The notes beneath the pieces are model-generated. The model had not been told where the DNA came from. It was given only the letters and a program-made list of their open reading frames with translations, and made no database searches. Position numbers and translations under genes: made by a program. A stretch of 64,000 nt of DNA from Thauera sp. K11 (GTDB lineage Bacteria > Pseudomonadota > Gammaproteobacteria > Burkholderiales > Rhodocyclaceae), in NCBI RefSeq assembly GCF_002354895.1, contig NZ_CP023439.1, positions 248,001 through 312,000 of the forward strand. Reading direction: 5' to 3'. Positions within the stretch are counted from its first letter, which is position 1, and each line of letters starts with the position of its first letter. Positions 36,137 through 44,419 of the stretch are shown here, piece by piece.

Positions 36137-36892
36137 TCAAACTTCTCGCAAATTCTCCAACCACTTAGCTGCCAATCGGCGAACAAAGCTCTCCGCCTCA
36201 GCTTTCGACATTGGCTTGGCACTTTTCGGGGTATCGTCATATGCGTGGCGCGCCCAGTCACCTGAGACAGCCGAATTGTGAACTGCGTCCCCGAATCTTT
36301 GAAACTCGTCGGCTGAGATGCCGAACTGTGTGTGAAAGGCTTTCCTGTTCTTAGGGTGCCCCTCAGCGAGTTCATATATTTTATACAACGTAGAACCAGT
36401 CTGGTTTTTCTTTGAGAGAAGATCAAGTACCTTCGCAGCGTTTTCGTTACGAAAAGCAGGTTCAAGCCTCGCTCTCTGACGCTCAAGTGCCGTCTGATAC
36501 TCTTTCTCCGCCTGCTGCTCCCACCAAACTGCGAGTGCGTGCTCACTTAGTTCACATGGAGGCCCAATCGTCATAGTAGAAGTTCCTCCCTGTATTCGTA
36601 TCACTCCCGATTGAGCCTCGAGAAAAGCGTGGCGCCTCGGTGGATAGCATGAAAACTCCAAGACGGCGCCCAACTGAAACGTCGAATCGATATCCGCGGG
36701 TCCTTGCATAGCGGTTCTAATTTCCTTCGCGAGTTCGAACGCGTCAGCGGCAGTCGAGCACATTTCCATTTTCTCTGAGGTGATTGCCGGATAATCGGTC
36801 GTCTCGATGACGTCGAATCCAAGGCCGCCCAGTAAGTCCTTCAGATTTCTCAACTCAAGGCTTGTTCTTTGAATTTCCACCGCCCATCTCAT
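36137..36892 (-). CDS. Hypothetical protein, AT-richer accessory gene
   Basis: A 251-residue soluble protein with no family I recognise. The start has AGGA four bases upstream. No signal peptide or membrane helix is seen. Residues 125-150 are a charged helix (WWEQQAEKEYQTALERQRAR) and the C-terminal third is also helical. The beginning (MRWAVEIQRTSLELRNLKDLLGGLGF) suggests an alpha/beta start. Base composition is clearly lower in GC than the flanking genes, and the IS sits only 90 bases beyond its 3' end, so horizontal origin is likely. Confidence 0.65.
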   Translation of the reverse strand: MRWAVEIQRTSLELRNLKDLLGGLGFDVIETTDYPAITSEKMEMCSTAADAFELAKEIRTAMQGPADIDSTFQLGAVLEFSCYPPRRHAFLEAQSGVIRIQGGTSTMTIGPPCELSEHALAVWWEQQAEKEYQTALERQRARLEPAFRNENAAKVLDLLSKKNQTGSTLYKIYELAEGHPKNRKAFHTQFGISADEFQRFGDAVHNSAVSGDWARHAYDDTPKSAKPMSKAEAESFVRRLAAKWLENLREV

Positions 36893-37091
36893 AAATCCTA
36901 CAGCTCCATTGTTTGTAATTGCGTGAACGCGAGAAATGTAAGGGCAAACGACCGACTATGGAGGACAGTAGGCCCCCTGCCTGACCGTCCGCTTCGGCCG
37001 AACCCCAGACATTGAGAACACAGCCAACAGCCATAAGAAAAGGATGCGGCATAACCCCGGCCACAGCCGGCTCCCAACGCCAGGCAGAAGC

Positions 37092-37574
37092 CTACTGCCG
37101 AACGTCCAGCCACTCCGCGCCAGTCAACTGCCTGAGTTGCGCCGGTGTCAGCGGGAACACCGAGAACGGTGTGCCGGCGGCGGCCCAGAGGGTGTCGAAG
37201 CGCTGCAGGTCTTCGTCCAGCAGCAGCTTCACCGGCTGCGCGTGGCCGAGCGGGGCGACGCCGCCGATGGCGTAGCCGGTTGCGCTGCGCACGAAATCGG
37301 CGTCGGCGCGGGCCAGGGGTTCGGCTACCAGTGCCGCCACCTTGGCCTCGCTGACGCGGTTGTCGCCGCTGGCGACGACGACGATCGCCTGGCCGCTGCG
37401 TTCGCCGCGGAAGATGATGGACTTGGCGATTTCGGCCACCGAGCAGCCGATTGCCGCGGCGGCGTCGGCGCTGGTGCGGGTGGGTTGTTCGAACTCGACG
37501 ACGCGGGTGTCGATGCCGGCGTCGGCGAGAAGCTGTGCGGTGCGCAGGGCGGTGGGATGCTGGGCGGGTTTCAT
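37092..37574 (-). CDS. YbaK/EbsC-type aminoacyl-tRNA deacylase
   Basis: A 160-residue protein of the YbaK/ProX editing family, which hydrolyses mischarged aminoacyl-tRNAs such as Cys-tRNA(Pro). The conserved lysine is in CSVAEIAKSIIFRG near residue 50 and the substrate-pocket glycines are in SATGYAIGGVAPLGH near 103. Length is right for the stand-alone family. The start at 37574 gives MKPAQHPTALRTAQLL. It is transcribed away from the outer-membrane-like gene to its right. Confidence 0.88.
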   Translation of the reverse strand: MKPAQHPTALRTAQLLADAGIDTRVVEFEQPTRTSADAAAAIGCSVAEIAKSIIFRGERSGQAIVVVASGDNRVSEAKVAALVAEPLARADADFVRSATGYAIGGVAPLGHAQPVKLLLDEDLQRFDTLWAAAGTPFSVFPLTPAQLRQLTGAEWLDVRQ

Positions 37575-37727
37575 CGGTGCGCTCGGGGTCGAAACCCGCA
37601 ATGGTAGCGTCCCCGCAAGCGGGGAGGCCACGGCGGCGGCCGGGCAGGGCGGGTGCGACTTCGCGCCGCATGTGCGCGGCATGGCCTGCTTGCTAAATTG
37701 GCGCTCCCCAAGTGGAACCGAGGAGCC

Positions 37728-38714
37728 ATGGTGCCCGACGACTCGAACCCGAAGCGCCTCGCGCGCCTGTCCCTGCTGTGCGTCGCGGGCGCGGTTTCGC
37801 CCGCCGCGGTCGCGTCCTGCGGGCAGGCGTTTTGCTCCATCAACACCAACTGGCATGCGCAGGGGGTATGGACGGAGCCGGGCATGCGGCTGGACCTGCA
37901 GTACCAGTTCATCGACCAGGACCAGCCGCGCGCCGGCACGCGCGACGTGTCCGCCGGGGAGGTGAGCCGCCACCACGACGAGATCCGCACGATCAACCGC
38001 AACTGGCTGGGCACCCTGGACTACGCCATCGACCCGCGCTGGGGTGTGTCGTTCACGCTGCCGCTCACAAACCGCAGCCACTCGCACGTCCACAATCATC
38101 ACGAGCACGGCGGCGGCGTGTCGCACGAGACGCAGGCGTGGAACTTCACCCGCATCGGCGACCTGCGCGTGGTCGGCCGCTACCAGTTCATGGGCGACGG
38201 CACGTCGCCGAGTGCGGGCATCAACTTCGGCCTGAAGCTGCCCACCGGCAGCCGCAAGGTCGAGAACGGCGACGGCGAGCGCGCGGAGCGGAGCCTGCAG
38301 CCCGGCACCGGTACGACGGATGCCATCGTCGGCGCGTGGTATCGGCTGCCCCTCGACGAAGGCGATTCGGCCCTGTTCGCGCAGGCGCTGGCGCAGGTGG
38401 CCATGGGAGAGAGCGACGGCTTTTGCCCCGGCAACCAGTACAGCCTGGATGTCGGCTGGCAGCGGCAGTTGGCGCCCCGCTGGGCGGCCTTCGTGCAGGC
38501 GAACTTCCAGTGGCGCGGCCGCGACCGCGGCAGCGAGGCCGAGCCGGAGGACAGCGGCTCGCGCAAGCTGTTCCTCGGCCCTGGCCTCGGTTACGCGATC
38601 GCGCGCGATTTCCAGGTCTATGCCTTCGTCCAGTTGCCGGTCCATCAGCATGTGAACGGCGTGCAGCTCACGGCGGACTGGGCGGCGCTGCTGGGCCTCA
38701 GCAAGTCCTTCTAG
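37728..38714 (+). CDS. Predicted outer-membrane beta-barrel protein with a His-rich loop
   Basis: A 328-residue exported protein. A signal peptide covers about residues 8-30 (ARLSLLCVAGAVSPAAVA, cleavage near ASC). The mature part begins with a Cys pair CGQAFC and then alternates amphipathic strands (LDLQYQFID, WGVSFTLPLTNR, RVVGRYQFMG, YSLDVGWQRQL, AAFVQANFQW), ending in KSF with a terminal Phe as barrel proteins do. Residues around 113-125 contain SHSHVHNHHEHGGG, a likely metal-binding loop. The function is unknown; a metal or cytochrome-related porin is possible. AGGAG lies just before the ATG. Confidence 0.7.
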   Translation: MVPDDSNPKRLARLSLLCVAGAVSPAAVASCGQAFCSINTNWHAQGVWTEPGMRLDLQYQFIDQDQPRAGTRDVSAGEVSRHHDEIRTINRNWLGTLDYAIDPRWGVSFTLPLTNRSHSHVHNHHEHGGGVSHETQAWNFTRIGDLRVVGRYQFMGDGTSPSAGINFGLKLPTGSRKVENGDGERAERSLQPGTGTTDAIVGAWYRLPLDEGDSALFAQALAQVAMGESDGFCPGNQYSLDVGWQRQLAPRWAAFVQANFQWRGRDRGSEAEPEDSGSRKLFLGPGLGYAIARDFQVYAFVQLPVHQHVNGVQLTADWAALLGLSKSF

Positions 38715-38918
38715 CTCCGCGCGGCCGTCGCGGCGCCGTCCGTGGCGGGTTCCCCGCCCGGGGAGCCGCGGAGCCGGTCCGGCCGTTGGCTTCCGCCGCC
38801 GGCCCCGGCGGGGCGTCCGCGGCCTGCGCCGCCGGCGTTTCTCCGGCGGGCAATTCCGTGCAGCGGCACATAGAATGCAGTGTATGCGGGCACCATGCGC
38901 GCGGGCGGGGCCGGATCG

Positions 38919-40697
38919 ATGACGCGGATCTTCATCAGCTATCGCCGTGACGATGCCGGCGGCAGCACCTGGCGGTTGTTCGACTGGTGCGAGCGGCAGT
39001 TCGGGGCCGGACGGGTCTTCTTCGACCGCGAGTCCATCCCGCCCGGCGCGCCTTTCCCGCGGCTGCTGGAGGAGGGGCTTGCGGCCTGCGACGTGCTCGT
39101 GGTGGTGATCGGCCCGCGCTGGGCGAGCATCGCCGATGCGGCGGGGCGGCCGCGGCTATGGACGCCGGGCGACTTCGTTGCGCACGAGGTGGCGACCGGG
39201 TTGGCGCTGGGCAAGCGGGTGATTCCGGTGCTGGTCGAGGGCGCCGCCATGCCCGCGCCCGGCGCCTTGCCGCCCGCGCTGCGCGCGCTGGCCGACTGCG
39301 AGGCGCTGGCGCTGGACGCCGCTCATTTCCGCGAGGATTTCGAACGCCTGGTCGATGCCGTGCTCGGCCGCCCCCGCGGCTTCGCACGGCGACGGGTGGA
39401 CGACGTGCAGCGGCTGCTGCGCTTCGCGATGCGCGGCGCCGTCGTGGTGCCGCTGGTCGTGCTGCTCGCCTTTTTCGCCGCCTGGGTGGGGCTGTTCGGC
39501 CTGCTCGGGCTGGACACCCGCATCGCCAGCTACAGCATGGTGCTCGCGGGCGAACGGATCGCGGGCGGGGGCGGCGACCGGGTGCTCGTCGTTGCGCTCG
39601 ACGATGACAGCGAGCGGCGCCTGGGGCGCGCCTATGACGGTTCGCCGGCGTGGCGCGAGCTGCATGCGCGGCTCATCGACCGCCTGTCGCAGGCGGGGGC
39701 GGCGGTCATCGTGCTGGATTTCTTCCTCGAGCGCGAGAGCCCCGCCGACGGCATGCTCGCCGCTGCGCTGGTCCGTGCACGCGAACGCGGCAGCCGCGTC
39801 GTGCTCGCCGTCCGGCAGATCGACGACGGCAGGCCGCGGCTCGCGCCGGCGCTGCTGGCCGTCGGGGCGGAGTGGGGTGTGGCCTGCCTGGGCGAGCAGG
39901 AAGGCTACCTGTTCTCCATGCCTCTTGCCCGCGCAGCGGACAGGCAGCGCGCGGCCGATCCTTTCCGCATGCTGGACGCCGAACCGGCCGCGGCGCCGGC
40001 CCTGGCGCTCGTCGCGGCGTTCGGCGGCGAACCCGACCTCATCCGGCGCGGGCCGCGCGAGATCACGCTGCGCGGCGCCGGCCCCGGGGTGGCGCCGGTC
40101 GGCTTTTCCATGCTCAAGCGGCAGGCCCGCTCGCGCTGCCCGGCGCTGGCGGACGACGACGTCGTCGCCTCGCGCCTGCTGCCGCTGTCGCCGCTGGCGG
40201 ACTGGCGTGCGCCGGCCCGGCGCCATGCCTACGCGCAGTGGCTGGAGGCCGGGCCGCCTGCCGCGGATCTGCGCGGCAGGCTGGTTATCGTCGGCCTCGC
40301 GACCTCGTCCGCGCCCGACGAGCACACGGTGCGCCGCGGCCTGCGTACCGAAGACCGCTTCGGCGTCGAACTGCAGGCCGACGCGATGCGCAACCTGCTG
40401 GGCGGGACCGTGCTGCGGCCGCCGGGCTGGCCGGCCCAGCTTGCCGCCATGTTCGCGCTGGCCGCGGCGGGCGGGTTGGCGGCCTTCTTCCTCGCCGCCC
40501 GCCCGCGTGTGGTCGGACTGGTCGCGCTGGCGGCCGCGGCGCTCGCCTACCTCGGCGTGAGCGCGGCGCTGCTCGCGTTCGCCGGCGTGCTGCTCAATCC
40601 GCTCTACGATCTCGGCGCATTCCTGGCCGCCTGCTGGCTGCTCGGCCGGCTCGAGCGCAAGGCGGCCGGCATTCCCGTTCCCGGAGGTGGCCAATGA
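38919..40697 (+). CDS. TIR domain-CHASE2 domain membrane protein
   Basis: A 592-residue protein. Residues 1-150 are a TIR domain (TRIFISYRRDD start, FFDRESIPPG box, and Glu90 in GDFVAHEVATG where the NADase glutamate lies). A membrane helix at about 175-205 follows. Residues 205-480 are a CHASE2 periplasmic sensor (VLVVALDDDSERRLG, AGAAVIVLDFFLE, LVIVGLATSSAPDEH). Three C-terminal helices complete the usual CHASE2 layout. CHASE2 normally feeds cyclases or kinases; a TIR at the cytoplasmic end is unusual. The stop overlaps the FecR lipoprotein gene. An ATG at 38895 is an alternative start. Confidence 0.85.
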   Translation: MTRIFISYRRDDAGGSTWRLFDWCERQFGAGRVFFDRESIPPGAPFPRLLEEGLAACDVLVVVIGPRWASIADAAGRPRLWTPGDFVAHEVATGLALGKRVIPVLVEGAAMPAPGALPPALRALADCEALALDAAHFREDFERLVDAVLGRPRGFARRRVDDVQRLLRFAMRGAVVVPLVVLLAFFAAWVGLFGLLGLDTRIASYSMVLAGERIAGGGGDRVLVVALDDDSERRLGRAYDGSPAWRELHARLIDRLSQAGAAVIVLDFFLERESPADGMLAAALVRARERGSRVVLAVRQIDDGRPRLAPALLAVGAEWGVACLGEQEGYLFSMPLARAADRQRAADPFRMLDAEPAAAPALALVAAFGGEPDLIRRGPREITLRGAGPGVAPVGFSMLKRQARSRCPALADDDVVASRLLPLSPLADWRAPARRHAYAQWLEAGPPAADLRGRLVIVGLATSSAPDEHTVRRGLRTEDRFGVELQADAMRNLLGGTVLRPPGWPAQLAAMFALAAAGGLAAFFLAARPRVVGLVALAAAALAYLGVSAALLAFAGVLLNPLYDLGAFLAACWLLGRLERKAAGIPVPGGGQ

Positions 40698-41665
40698 AAG
40701 TACATCGCCCATCGTCCATCGGCGCCGCCGCACGCGCCTTCGCCGTGCTGCTCGCCTGCCTGGTGCTGGCGGGGTGCGCCCCGCTGCTGGTCGACGTGAT
40801 GCGCGAGGACCCGCAGCGGCCGGGCCGCTACCTGCCGTACGGCGGGGCGGAGTGGGCCGGCGCGGTTCAGGTGTCGCGCGGCGGTCGGCCGCTGGCGGCG
40901 CGCCTGCCGGCTGCGCTGCAGCCGGGCGACGTGGTGCAGACCGGGGCGGACGCCTTCGCGGTGATCCGCTATCCGGACGGCGGCGAGATCATGCTCGACC
41001 GCAACACCCGCGTGCGCACCGGCTCCCTGTTCGTCGAATTCGGCCGCATCCTCGCGCGCGTGCGCGGGCTGTTCGAAGTCGAGACCGAGAACGTGGTGAC
41101 CGGCGTCGAGGGCACCGAGTACGTGCTGCAGGTGGCGCGCGGCGGTGCGTTGAAGATCGTCGTGCTGGACGGCGTTGTCGTGTGCCGTTCGCGGACCGGG
41201 CGCTGGAGCCCGGTCCGGCTGCAGCGCGGCGAGATGCTGGTGTCGGACTATCCCGACCGCACCGCGCCCCGCGTGCAGCGCGCTCCGCTCAAGGACTGGG
41301 AGGAAGCGAGCCGCTGGAGCAGCGGGCTCGGCGTTCGCCAGCCGGAGCCGGTGCGTACCGGCTACTGCTGCGAGAGCGGCCGGCTGCGCCGCGGCAGGCA
41401 GGAGGATTGCCGCGGATTCTTTTCCACGTCCGAGCGCGAGGCTGCCGCACGCTGCGAGCGTGCGCGGCCGGACGAGGCGCAGACGGGCTATTGCTGCAGC
41501 GGCGGCCGGGTGGACACGACCACCCGGGCGCGCTGCGAGGCGGGCAAGGGGAGCTTCCACGCCGATGCGGCGGAGGCCCGGCGTGCCTGCCGCGTCGCGT
41601 CTCCGGTGGATACGCCGCGCCTCATCGAGCGGGTGCGGCCGCTGCAACTGCCGCCGCCGGAATAA
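40694..41665 (+). CDS. FecR-domain lipoprotein with Cys-rich repeats
   Basis: A 323-residue lipoprotein: basic start, hydrophobic stretch and lipobox LAGC at residue ~28. A FecR domain spans about 45-180 (GAVQVSRGGRPLAARLPAALQPGD, VIRYPDGGEIMLDRNT, FEVETENVVTGVEGTEYVL). Two tandem modules follow, each starting TGYCC and ending in a Cys-containing helix (GRLRRGRQEDCRG and GRVDTTTRARCEAG). ATGA overlap couples it to the TIR-CHASE2 gene, and FecR proteins often accompany CHASE2 partners. It probably sits in the periplasm as ligand or partner of the CHASE2 sensor; that is inference. Confidence 0.85.
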   Translation: MKVHRPSSIGAAARAFAVLLACLVLAGCAPLLVDVMREDPQRPGRYLPYGGAEWAGAVQVSRGGRPLAARLPAALQPGDVVQTGADAFAVIRYPDGGEIMLDRNTRVRTGSLFVEFGRILARVRGLFEVETENVVTGVEGTEYVLQVARGGALKIVVLDGVVVCRSRTGRWSPVRLQRGEMLVSDYPDRTAPRVQRAPLKDWEEASRWSSGLGVRQPEPVRTGYCCESGRLRRGRQEDCRGFFSTSEREAAARCERARPDEAQTGYCCSGGRVDTTTRARCEAGKGSFHADAAEARRACRVASPVDTPRLIERVRPLQLPPPE

Positions 41666-41839
41666 GGGGTTCATCGGGCCGCCCGGCGGCGGGCAGGGCA
41701 GCGCCCGATGCGCCTTCCTGTCATATCGCGGAGCAGGGCGATTGCCGCGACCGTGGGCAAGTTAAGCCCTCGACCTGTGCCGCATGCGAAGCGGTGCTTC
41801 TTCCCGGACGTGTCGAACATCGTGAGCAGGGTGCCATTT

Positions 41840-41855
41840 ATTTGATTTATCAAAT
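41840..41855. promoter_or_regulatory. AT-rich inverted repeat before the AraC-type gene
   Basis: ATTTGAT (41840-41846) and ATCAAAT (41849-41855) are exact inverted arms two bases apart, embedded in the only strongly AT-rich stretch of the 300-base interval between the FecR and AraC genes (TTATTTGATTTATCAAATG and further A/T to 41875). It may be an operator overlapping a promoter of the AraC-type gene. Confidence 0.4.
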
Positions 41856-41963
41856 GATAAAAATGATAATTCATGGCGCTGCATCAGGGCTTTGCTTGTG
41901 GGCGGGCGGCTCATGGGAAGGCGCGTCATTGCAGCCCGTATCTCGCTACAGTGGGTGCCAATC

Positions 41964-42920
41964 ATGATCGAAGAGAGCCTCGAGCGCTGGAACTCGGCGG
42001 TGCGCAGCATCTGCGGCCGTTTCGCCACGGCGCCGGCGCGGGAACTGCCCGTCTTTGTCGGCCGTATCGCCAAGACCACGTGCGGCGGGCTGGACATCGC
42101 GCACATCAGCACCAACGCCGCGAGCATCCATCACACGCGCTCGATCAGCACCGATGCGGAATTCTGTTTTCTGGTCCTGCAGCAAAGCGGCGTGATGGAC
42201 GTGGAGGACGCGGACAGTCCCAACGGCGGATTCCGCCTGTTGCCCGGGGACGTCGCTTTACTCGATTCGGCGCGTGATTTCCGGATGAGGCCGAACGGCC
42301 TGATCGGTCAGCTCTCGGTGCATCTGTCGCGAAGCGTAATCGATCGCGCTTTGCCGGGCAGGCTCGGCCATATGTCCAAGGTGTCGCAACACTGTGCCAG
42401 TGGGTGGCTGTTGCGCGGGCTCCTGCAGCAGGTCGGCGTGGGAGACACCATGCAGTGGGCCGACGATGCGGATGGCGATGCACTGGAAATGGCGTTGATC
42501 CATCTGATGCGGCCGGCACTGGGTGAACGGTCCGCCTCCGAGAATGGGGTGCCGATGCGTGTGCTCGCCAACCGGCTGATCGACCGCTCACTCTGTGATC
42601 CCAACCTTGCGCCAGGGGGGCTGGCGCGGCAATTGGGCATCTCCGAGCGTCAGCTCTACCGGATTTTCAGTGTCGATGGCGATACCGTCTTCCGCTACAT
42701 CATGCGCAAACGCCTCGAGCGCAGCGCGGCGGATCTGCTGGGGCGGGGCGCGGACGGCTGGACGATCACCGATGTCGCATTCAAGTGGGGGTTTGTCGAT
42801 TCGGCCCACTTCTCGCGTGCATTCAGGCGCCAATACGGCATGTCGCCAAGCGAGTACCGCAATGGTGGCGGGGCTGCGGCGGCACCCGTCCCGCCGCCCG
42901 GCGAACGTGTTCTGCAGTGA
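41964..42920 (+). CDS. AraC family transcriptional regulator
   Basis: A 318-residue AraC/XylS protein. Residues 1-200 form a FeaR/NahR-like N-terminal binding domain (GRIAKTTCGGLDIAHIST, GGFRLLPGDVALLDS). The C-terminal double HTH is clear: LARQLGISERQLYRIFSVDG, then WTITDVAFKWGFVDSAHFSRAFRRQYGMSPSEYR. No strong ribosome site identifies the start; ATG at 41964 (MIEESLERWNSAV) is the best match to the family, with 41892 and 41913 as alternatives. It opens the catabolic cluster that follows on the same strand and is the obvious activator. Confidence 0.87.
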   Translation: MIEESLERWNSAVRSICGRFATAPARELPVFVGRIAKTTCGGLDIAHISTNAASIHHTRSISTDAEFCFLVLQQSGVMDVEDADSPNGGFRLLPGDVALLDSARDFRMRPNGLIGQLSVHLSRSVIDRALPGRLGHMSKVSQHCASGWLLRGLLQQVGVGDTMQWADDADGDALEMALIHLMRPALGERSASENGVPMRVLANRLIDRSLCDPNLAPGGLARQLGISERQLYRIFSVDGDTVFRYIMRKRLERSAADLLGRGADGWTITDVAFKWGFVDSAHFSRAFRRQYGMSPSEYRNGGGAAAAPVPPPGERVLQ

Positions 42921-43273
42921 CGCGCCGGGCCCGGCGAAGCTGATGCCCGCGGGCGACGACGAACCCTTGCAGCACGTCTGCTTCGCCTGGAACGCGCGGA
43001 TCCGGTCGACCGGCTGACCGCCGAGGAATCGCGTTCCATCTTCGATTCCATGAATCCCGTGATGGTCCGGCGGCCGGCATCCACCTGTCGCCGCAGGTCT
43101 CGTGCGGCCGTTCATCCGTCGCCGCCAGAGCCCATGGCGGTGTGGCAGCGACATCCAAGTCTTGTGCAGCCAGCGACAAGGCCGGAACGCGGCGGACTGC
43201 TCAAATGGCACGAAATGAATGGATTCCGGCCGCGGGCATCGCGGCTGGATCCCACTACCAAGGAGACCAAGAG
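42921..43273. other. Non-coding interval, possibly holding a gene remnant
   Basis: About 350 bases between the AraC and binding-protein genes. One plus-strand frame reads RLERADPVDRLTAEESRSIF with normal coding character but has no start or family, so it may be decayed coding DNA. The promoter and AraC operator of the downstream operon should lie here; no obvious direct repeat was spotted. AAGGAGA ahead of 43274 is the ribosome site of the next gene. Confidence 0.4.
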
Positions 43274-44419
43274 ATGAAGAAGCTCGTCCGCACGTCCGCG
43301 TTGCTGGCAGGGGTGCTGTTCGCAGGGGTGGCCGGTGCCGAGATCAACATCGGCGTCGTCGGTTCTTCCACCGGGCCGATCGCCAACGTCGGCATTCCGC
43401 AGAAGAATACGGTTCCGCTGCTGCCGACCAGGATTGGCGGGCAGGACGTCAAGTACACGTACCTCGACGATGGCAGCGATCCGACGGCGGCCGTGGTGGC
43501 GGTGAAGAAGCTGATCGAGGAGAGCAAGGTAGACGCGATCATCGGTGCCACTGGCGGGCCGAATACGCTGGGCGTGATTCCCTTCGTTGCCGAAGCCAGG
43601 GTGCCCCTGCTGGCGCCTACCGGGAGCGCAGCGGTCGTGCTGCCGATGAACGAACAAAAGAAGTGGGTCTTCAAGACCACGCAGAACGATGACCTGATCG
43701 CCAGCGCGCTGATCGAGCACATGGCGGCTACCGGCATCAAGAGCGTGGGCTTCATCGGCACGGCAGATGCCTATGGCGAAAACTGGGAAAAGGTATTCCG
43801 CGTGGGTGCGGAAGCGAACGGCATCCGCATCGTCGCCACCGAGAAATTCCAGCGTCAGGATGCGTCGGTAGCGGGGCAGGCGATCAAGCTGCTGTCGGCG
43901 CGGCCGGACGCGATCCTGGTCGCCGCGCCGGGGACGCTGGCCGCGCTGCCGCAGATCACGTTGAAGGACCGGGGCTACAAGGGGCTGTTCTACCAGACGC
44001 ATGGCGCGGCCCTGAATGAGTTCCTCAAGCTTGGTGGCGGCAAGGTCGAGGGCACGATCATCGCGGCGAGCCTGATGCTGGTGGTCGACGAAGTGTCCGA
44101 TGGCCATCCGTCGAAGACGATTGCAAAGAACTACATCGCTGCCTACCAGAAGCTCCACGGCGCAACCCCGGCGACCTTCGGCGGCAATGTGTTCGACGCC
44201 GGCCTGCTGCTGGAGCGGGCGATTCCGAAAGCCCTGGAGAAGGGGCAGCCGGGTACGGTGGCGTTCCGCACCGCGTTGCGCGACGCGCTGGAGCAGACCA
44301 GGGAGCTGCCGGCGTCGCAGGGGGTCTATAACATGACGCCGACGGATCACAGCGGTTTCGACGAACGCGGCCGTGTGCTGATCACCGTCAAGAACGGCGA
44401 ATGGACGCTGTTGAAATGA
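43274..44419 (+). CDS. ABC transporter substrate-binding protein (Liv/amide type)
   Basis: A 381-residue periplasmic binding protein. A signal peptide (MKKLVRTSALLAGVLFAGVA, cleavage after AGA) leads into INIGVVGSSTGPIANVGIPQKN, the type I fold start. The cleft segment is IIGATGGPNTLGVIPFVAEARVPLLAPTGS and the second lobe has GFIGTADAYGENW. Its transporter permease and ATPase genes are not in the cluster, so it may use a shared transporter. It shares an ATGA overlap with the hydrolase gene, so uptake and catabolism are coupled. Confidence 0.9.
   Translation: MKKLVRTSALLAGVLFAGVAGAEINIGVVGSSTGPIANVGIPQKNTVPLLPTRIGGQDVKYTYLDDGSDPTAAVVAVKKLIEESKVDAIIGATGGPNTLGVIPFVAEARVPLLAPTGSAAVVLPMNEQKKWVFKTTQNDDLIASALIEHMAATGIKSVGFIGTADAYGENWEKVFRVGAEANGIRIVATEKFQRQDASVAGQAIKLLSARPDAILVAAPGTLAALPQITLKDRGYKGLFYQTHGAALNEFLKLGGGKVEGTIIAASLMLVVDEVSDGHPSKTIAKNYIAAYQKLHGATPATFGGNVFDAGLLLERAIPKALEKGQPGTVAFRTALRDALEQTRELPASQGVYNMTPTDHSGFDERGRVLITVKNGEWTLLK

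Noticed and set aside
38871..38876. TAGAAT as a -10 box of the TIR-CHASE2 gene.
   Set aside because: No matching -35 element at suitable spacing, so it was not listed as a promoter.
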